Translations under genes and position numbers: made by a program | Shown here: positions 6,298 to 9,424 of the stretch, piece by piece | Numbering within the stretch: the first letter of the stretch is position 1 | How the letters are laid out: every line of letters begins with the position of its first letter | Notes under the pieces: generated by a model | The model's input: the letters and a program-made list of their open reading frames with translations, nothing else | Told to the model about the DNA's origin: nothing | Database searches by the model: none | Assembly: GCA_021815655.1 (NCBI GenBank) | Contig: JAKAGJ010000041.1 | Coordinates: forward strand, 1 to 9,424 | DNA length: 9,424 nt | DNA from: Deltaproteobacteria bacterium | GTDB lineage: Bacteria; Desulfobacterota; Desulfarculia; Desulfarculales; Desulfarculaceae | Reading direction: 5' to 3'

Positions 6298-6987
6298 CTA
6301 TCGCGCGCCCATGATCAGTTGCAGGCGCGGGTCGTCGTCCTTGACCAGGAAGCTCACCGGCTGGGGCGTGTTCTGTCCCAGCACCGAGAAACCACCCACA
6401 ATCAGGTAGTTCAGGGCCTGGCGCAGGTTGTCGCGCTCCATGCCGCCGGCCGAGGCGGAGGTCTCGACGTCCACCGACCAGACGGCCAGGGCGCGCTCAG
6501 GCTGGCCCTTGTTCTGGTTGACATAGGCCACCAGGCGCAGGCGGCTGGTGGTGTTGGTCACCATCTGGGGCACGTAGTAGGTCCGGTCCGGCTCATCCAC
6601 GTAGGTGGTGCGGGTCTTGCCGTCGCGGTCGGTCTGGGTCACCTGCACCCGGCGGCCGGGCTCGGTGCGGGCCACGTACTCGGTGCCGCTGCTGGCGCTC
6701 TGGCCGAAGGAATAGCCCATGAGGTACTCGGCGTGCTGGGGGTCGGCCAGGCGATAGCCGGCGTTGGTCAGCAGGAGCCCGACCTTGGCCGCCACCTCGC
6801 GGTCCAGGAGAGGGTTGCCGAGACGGTTCTCGCTCAGCAGATGGAAGCTGGCCCCTGGAAAGAGGGTGCCGGCCCGCGCGCTGTCCAGGTAGGCGTTGGC
6901 CCGCACCAGGCGGCCGCAGGAGGTGAGCAGCAAAAGCCCCAGCAGGACCAGGGCGACGGGCAGTAAGCGGCGGCTCGGGCGCGGCAT
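6298..6987 (-). CDS. DUF4136-like lipoprotein
   Basis: A 229-residue predicted lipoprotein. The N-terminus has Arg residues, a Leu/Val-rich hydrophobic stretch (about 8-21) and a lipobox L21-T-S-C24, so lipidation at Cys24 is expected. The mature part has the pattern of periplasmic DUF4136-type proteins: a strand with ASFHLLSE near residues 46-53, a helix with DREVAAKVGLLLTNAGYRLA, then an aromatic strand with AEYLMGYSFG. Residues 105-135 are rich in Thr, Arg and Tyr. The link to DUF4136 rests on overall pattern and is moderate. GGGAGA lies about 6 bases upstream of the ATG. It converges on the PLD-like gene with only 45 bases between the two stops. A possible promoter lies at 7092-7119. High G+C and codon use place it in the native chromosome. 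Confidence 0.8.
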   Translation of the reverse strand: MPRPSRRLLPVALVLLGLLLLTSCGRLVRANAYLDSARAGTLFPGASFHLLSENRLGNPLLDREVAAKVGLLLTNAGYRLADPQHAEYLMGYSFGQSASSGTEYVARTEPGRRVQVTQTDRDGKTRTTYVDEPDRTYYVPQMVTNTTSRLRLVAYVNQNKGQPERALAVWSVDVETSASAGGMERDNLRQALNYLIVGGFSVLGQNTPQPVSFLVKDDDPRLQLIMGAR

Positions 6988-7083
6988 GGGCGTCTCCCGG
7001 CTGGGGGTGGGCGCGGGCCATTGGTGGGCTGATGCCCCATGCTTAGCAGATTGGCGCGGCCAGGGGAAGGCAATAAGGTCTGC

Positions 7084-7128
7084 AACAATATATCATATGC
7101 TGCATATCAAGACATACAACATATTGTT
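7084..7128. repeat. AT-rich intergenic inverted repeats, possible operator
   Basis: Between the DUF4136-like lipoprotein and the membrane protein gene, an AT-rich stretch (about 7070-7137) stands out in a 70% G+C setting. It contains an outer inverted repeat AACAATAT (7084-7091) and ATATTGTT (7121-7128), an inner one ATATGC-T-GCATAT (7095-7107), and four CATAT/CATAC units starting at 7094, 7103, 7113 and 7120. The arrangement overlaps a predicted promoter, as expected of an operator, but no regulator is identified. Confidence 0.5.
7092..7119 (-). promoter_or_regulatory. Possible promoter for the DUF4136-like lipoprotein
   Basis: Read on the minus strand, TATGAT (7097-7092) matches the -10 consensus at five of six positions; TTGTAT (7119-7114), 16 bases upstream, matches the -35 at three. 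It would give a leader of about 100 bases before the ATG at 6987. The -35 is weak, so this is tentative. Confidence 0.35.
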
Positions 7129-7154
7129 ATTTGTCGTTCATGCCCCGGCGCTGC

Positions 7155-7709
7155 CTAGCCCAGCCCCCCGGCAACCAGGTCGGCCAAAAGCAGAGCCATC
7201 CAGATGCCCAGGATCACCCAGGCGTGGCGCGACACCGGCAGGGGCGCCAGCCTGCGCGCCTGGGCCATGGTCCGCTGGATGGCCACGCCCAGCGTCACGC
7301 TGATGACGATAAGCACCATGCCCGGCGTGAGCATGAACAGGGGCGTGAGCACGTCGCTCACCCCGTCCACCGGGTTGGCCATCAGGTAGACGGACAAGGG
7401 GCGCACGATCTTCCAGGTGAACAGGCCGGCGCTGTAGATCATCAGGCCCAGGGCTGGCAGGCCGGCCCACCAGCGGGCCCGCATCAGCATGTAGGCCAGC
7501 ACGCCCAGAGCCACGCCCACCGACAGCAGCCCCAGCCTGCCCAGCCCCGTGGCCCCCTGGACCAGATCGGGGTCGACGCTGACCAGCACCACCAGGGCCA
7601 CCAGGGTGGGGGCCCCGGCGGCCAGCGCGCCGCGCAGCATGCTCTTGCGCAGTTCCAGGTCCTCGCGTTCGGCCAGGCTGAGCCTGGCGCCCTTGCTGGC
7701 GGTCATCAT
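7155..7709 (-). CDS. Five-helix membrane protein of unknown function, downstream of the symporter
   Basis: A 184-residue predicted inner-membrane protein that I do not recognise. A polar, charged N-terminus (residues 1-25, rich in Glu, Arg and Lys) is followed by about five hydrophobic segments, near 28-45, 57-77, 82-100, 119-146 and 163-183. A short soluble loop (101-118, containing NPVDG) lies between helices 3 and 4, and a basic loop with RRLAPLPVSRH (152-162) precedes the last helix. The start is ATG at 7709 or the adjacent ATG at 7706; AGG five bases before the second one may favour it. Longer in-frame openings upstream read through the hairpin region into Pro/Arg-rich sequence and look false. 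It lies 94 bases after the symporter gene on the same strand and may be an accessory subunit, but no known partner family is recognised. Confidence 0.72.
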   Translation of the reverse strand: MMTASKGARLSLAEREDLELRKSMLRGALAAGAPTLVALVVLVSVDPDLVQGATGLGRLGLLSVGVALGVLAYMLMRARWWAGLPALGLMIYSAGLFTWKIVRPLSVYLMANPVDGVSDVLTPLFMLTPGMVLIVISVTLGVAIQRTMAQARRLAPLPVSRHAWVILGIWMALLLADLVAGGLG

Positions 7710-7742
7710 GGCCTGTTCCGTTTCCCCTGGGTGTGAGGGTGG

Positions 7743-7772
7743 GGGCGCGCCGGCTTGCTGGCCGGCGCGCCC
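7743..7772. repeat. Perfect 12-bp GC hairpin between symporter and membrane-protein genes
   Basis: GGGCGCGCCGGC (7743-7754) and GCCGGCGCGCCC (7761-7772) are exact inverted copies separated by six bases. The all-GC stem lies in the 94-base gap after the symporter stop codon. No T tract follows on the minus strand, so it is not a textbook terminator for the symporter; an mRNA-stabilising or processing stem, or partial attenuation, is more likely. Confidence 0.7.
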
Positions 7773-7803
7773 TTGCTTCAGGTGTCGGAAACCCCGGCGG
7801 CGG

Positions 7804-9424
7804 CTAGTGGGCCGCGGTGGGGGTGGCGGCGCCCTTGGGGATGCGCACGTGCTCCACGATGTCCTGCACATGCTGGGGCGGGGCCTTGGTGACCAGGGAG
7901 ACGCCCCAGGCCACCGCGAAGTTCAGGACCATGCCCACGGTGCCGATGCCCTCGGGGGTGATCCCCAGGAACCAGTTGCTCACGCCCATGAACTTGGTCT
8001 GGACGATGTAGATGGCCGTGAAGATGATGCCCGCGGCCATGCCGCAGATGCACCCCTCCTTGGTGGTGCGCTTGGTGAAGATGCCCAGAATGATGATGGG
8101 GAAGAAGCTCGAGGCGGCCAGGCCGAAGGCGAAGGCCACCACCTGGGCCACGAAGGCGGGCGGATAGATGCCGAAGTAGCCGGCGCAGATGACGGCCGCG
8201 CCGATCATCACGCGGGCGATGGTGAGCCGCTGCTTCTCCGAGGCGTTCTTGTTGATGACGCGATAGTACAGGTCGTGGCTGATGGCCGAGCCCACCACCA
8301 GCAGCAGGCCGGCGGCGGTGGACAGCGCGGCGGCCAGGCCGCCGGCGGCCACCAGGGCGATGACCCAGGCCGGCAGCTCGGCGATCTCCGGGTTGGCCAG
8401 CACCATGATGTCCTGGTCCACATAGAGCTCATTCTTGTTGGCGGTGGCCTTGTTCTTGACCAGGGGCTGGCCGAACTTGCCCTTCTCGCCCGTGAACTCC
8501 GGCTTGCCCGTGAATGCCGCGCCGGCCGAATAGTGGATGCGGCCGTCGCCGGCCTTGTCCGACCAGATGATCAGGCCGGTCTTCTCCCAGTTCCTGAACC
8601 AGGAGGGGGCCAGCTCGGCCTTGTGCTCATTGCGGAACTTGCGCAGGCCCTCGGGGTCGCTGGGCAGCGTCAGCCCCTTCTCCTTGGCGTAGGTTTCGGC
8701 GCTGTAGTACTTGCCGTTCAGGCTGTTGATCATGTTGTAGCGCGCGAAGGCGGCCACGGCCGGGGCCGTGGTGTAGAGCAGGGCGATGAAGACCAGGGCC
8801 CAGCCCGCGCTGATGCGCGCGGCGCGGACGCTGGGCACCGTGTAGAAGCGGATGATGACGTGGGGCAGGCCGGCGGTGCCCACCATCAGGGCGAAGGTGA
8901 TGCAGAACACGTTGAGCATGGAGGTCGCCGGCGTGGCGAAGGTGGCCGTGTAGGCCGTGAACCCCAGATCCTTGGCTATCAGGTCCAGGGTGTCCAGCAG
9001 GTACTTGCCGGCGTCGGGGCCGCCCGCGATGCTGCTGCCGAAGCCGATCTGGGGGATGGGTATGCCGGTGACGTGGGCGGAGATGGCCCAGGCCGGGATG
9101 AGGTAGGCGATGATCAGCACGCAGTACTGGGAGACCTGGGTCCAGGTGATGCCCTTCATTCCGCCCATGGTGGCGTAGATGAAGACGATGATCATGCCGA
9201 TGATGACGCCGGTGTTGATGGGCACCTCCAAGAAGCGGCTGAAGACGATGCCCACGCCGCGCATCTGGCCGGCCACGTAGGTGAAGCTGACGAAGATGCC
9301 GCAGGCCGCCGCCACCAGGCGGGCGGTGTCGCTGTAGTAACGGTCGCCCACGAAGTCCGGCACGGTGAACTTGCCGAACTTGCGCAGGTAGGGGGCCAGC
9401 AACAGGGCCAAGAGCACGTAGCCT
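7804..9424 (-). CDS. Sodium:solute symporter, ActP/VC_2705-like (5'-truncated by window edge)
   Basis: A member of the SSS family with the LeuT-type fold, importing a small organic anion or similar solute with Na+ across the inner membrane. The 539 residues present lack the N-terminus, which lies beyond base 9424; the frame is open to the edge. Typical features are FGKFTVPDFVGDRYYS near the start, a helix with YATMGGMKGITWTQVSQ, and the SSS signature GGLAAALSTAAGLLLVVGSA at about residues 361-380 of the fragment, followed by SHDLYY. A hydrophilic insert of about 115 residues (229-347) separates two membrane segments; such an insert is a feature of the VC_2705-like subgroup related to acetate permease ActP. 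These often pair with a small DUF4212 subunit encoded upstream, which would be outside the window. The C-terminal tail is soluble and His/Ala-rich. Substrate (acetate or another carboxylate) is inferred only. Confidence 0.93.
   Translation of the reverse strand, partial: GYVLLALLLAPYLRKFGKFTVPDFVGDRYYSDTARLVAAACGIFVSFTYVAGQMRGVGIVFSRFLEVPINTGVIIGMIIVFIYATMGGMKGITWTQVSQYCVLIIAYLIPAWAISAHVTGIPIPQIGFGSSIAGGPDAGKYLLDTLDLIAKDLGFTAYTATFATPATSMLNVFCITFALMVGTAGLPHVIIRFYTVPSVRAARISAGWALVFIALLYTTAPAVAAFARYNMINSLNGKYYSAETYAKEKGLTLPSDPEGLRKFRNEHKAELAPSWFRNWEKTGLIIWSDKAGDGRIHYSAGAAFTGKPEFTGEKGKFGQPLVKNKATANKNELYVDQDIMVLANPEIAELPAWVIALVAAGGLAAALSTAAGLLLVVGSAISHDLYYRVINKNASEKQRLTIARVMIGAAVICAGYFGIYPPAFVAQVVAFAFGLAASSFFPIIILGIFTKRTTKEGCICGMAAGIIFTAIYIVQTKFMGVSNWFLGITPEGIGTVGMVLNFAVAWGVSLVTKAPPQHVQDIVEHVRIPKGAATPTAAH

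Noticed and set aside
3985..6300. Attachment-site duplication of the tRNA-Ala 3' end flanking the island
   Set aside because: I looked for repeats of the T-arm and acceptor sequence (such as TTCGATCCCG or GCTCCACCA) downstream and found none in the window; no integrase gene is present either.
7710..7871. N-terminal extension of the five-helix membrane protein up to 7871
   Set aside because: The added segment overlaps the symporter gene's 3' end and the GC hairpin and translates to Pro/Arg-rich low-complexity sequence; the ATG pair at 7709/7706 fits better.

Overview
The window is high-GC bacterial chromosome (about 70% G+C in most genes) with one clearly AT-richer stretch, roughly 4320-6250. 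The mix of a branched-chain amino acid permease, molybdopterin synthesis, small lipoproteins and a sodium:solute symporter with a long extramembrane insert would suit a Desulfobacterota (deltaproteobacterial) genome. That placement is a guess from general character; no marker gene here settles it.

Left arm (1-3738, all minus strand): in transcription order, an unrecognised 574-residue soluble protein, moaA (first step of molybdenum cofactor synthesis), a small DUF1992 protein, and livM, which runs off the left edge. Gaps are 40, 86 and 30 bases, so they may be read as one unit from a sigma70-like promoter at 3835-3863. They do not form one pathway.

Centre (3898-4306, plus strand): a divergent promoter drives a complete tRNA-Ala(GGC) with encoded CCA, followed by a strong intrinsic terminator. 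A 70-residue SHOCT-like lipoprotein follows.

Island (4307-6252, plus strand): a two-gene cassette with lower G+C and frequent ATA codons. The first gene is a class III nucleotide cyclase-like protein with a C-terminal tail carrying three C-x(2-3)-C-x5-C units. The second is a small protein with a phospholipase D-like fold pattern but an incomplete HKD motif. Both metal aspartates, the base-selecting Lys/Thr pair and the catalytic Arg appear present in the cyclase, but the transition-state Asn is Ile. This is the best candidate for an undescribed system: a nucleotide-signalling or defence-type pair reminiscent of, but not matching, Pycsar.

Right arm (6298-9424, minus strand): a DUF4136-like lipoprotein convergent with the island, an AT-rich intergenic segment with inverted repeats and a possible promoter, an unrecognised five-helix membrane protein, a perfect 12-bp hairpin, and a sodium:solute symporter (ActP/VC_2705-like) cut by the right edge.
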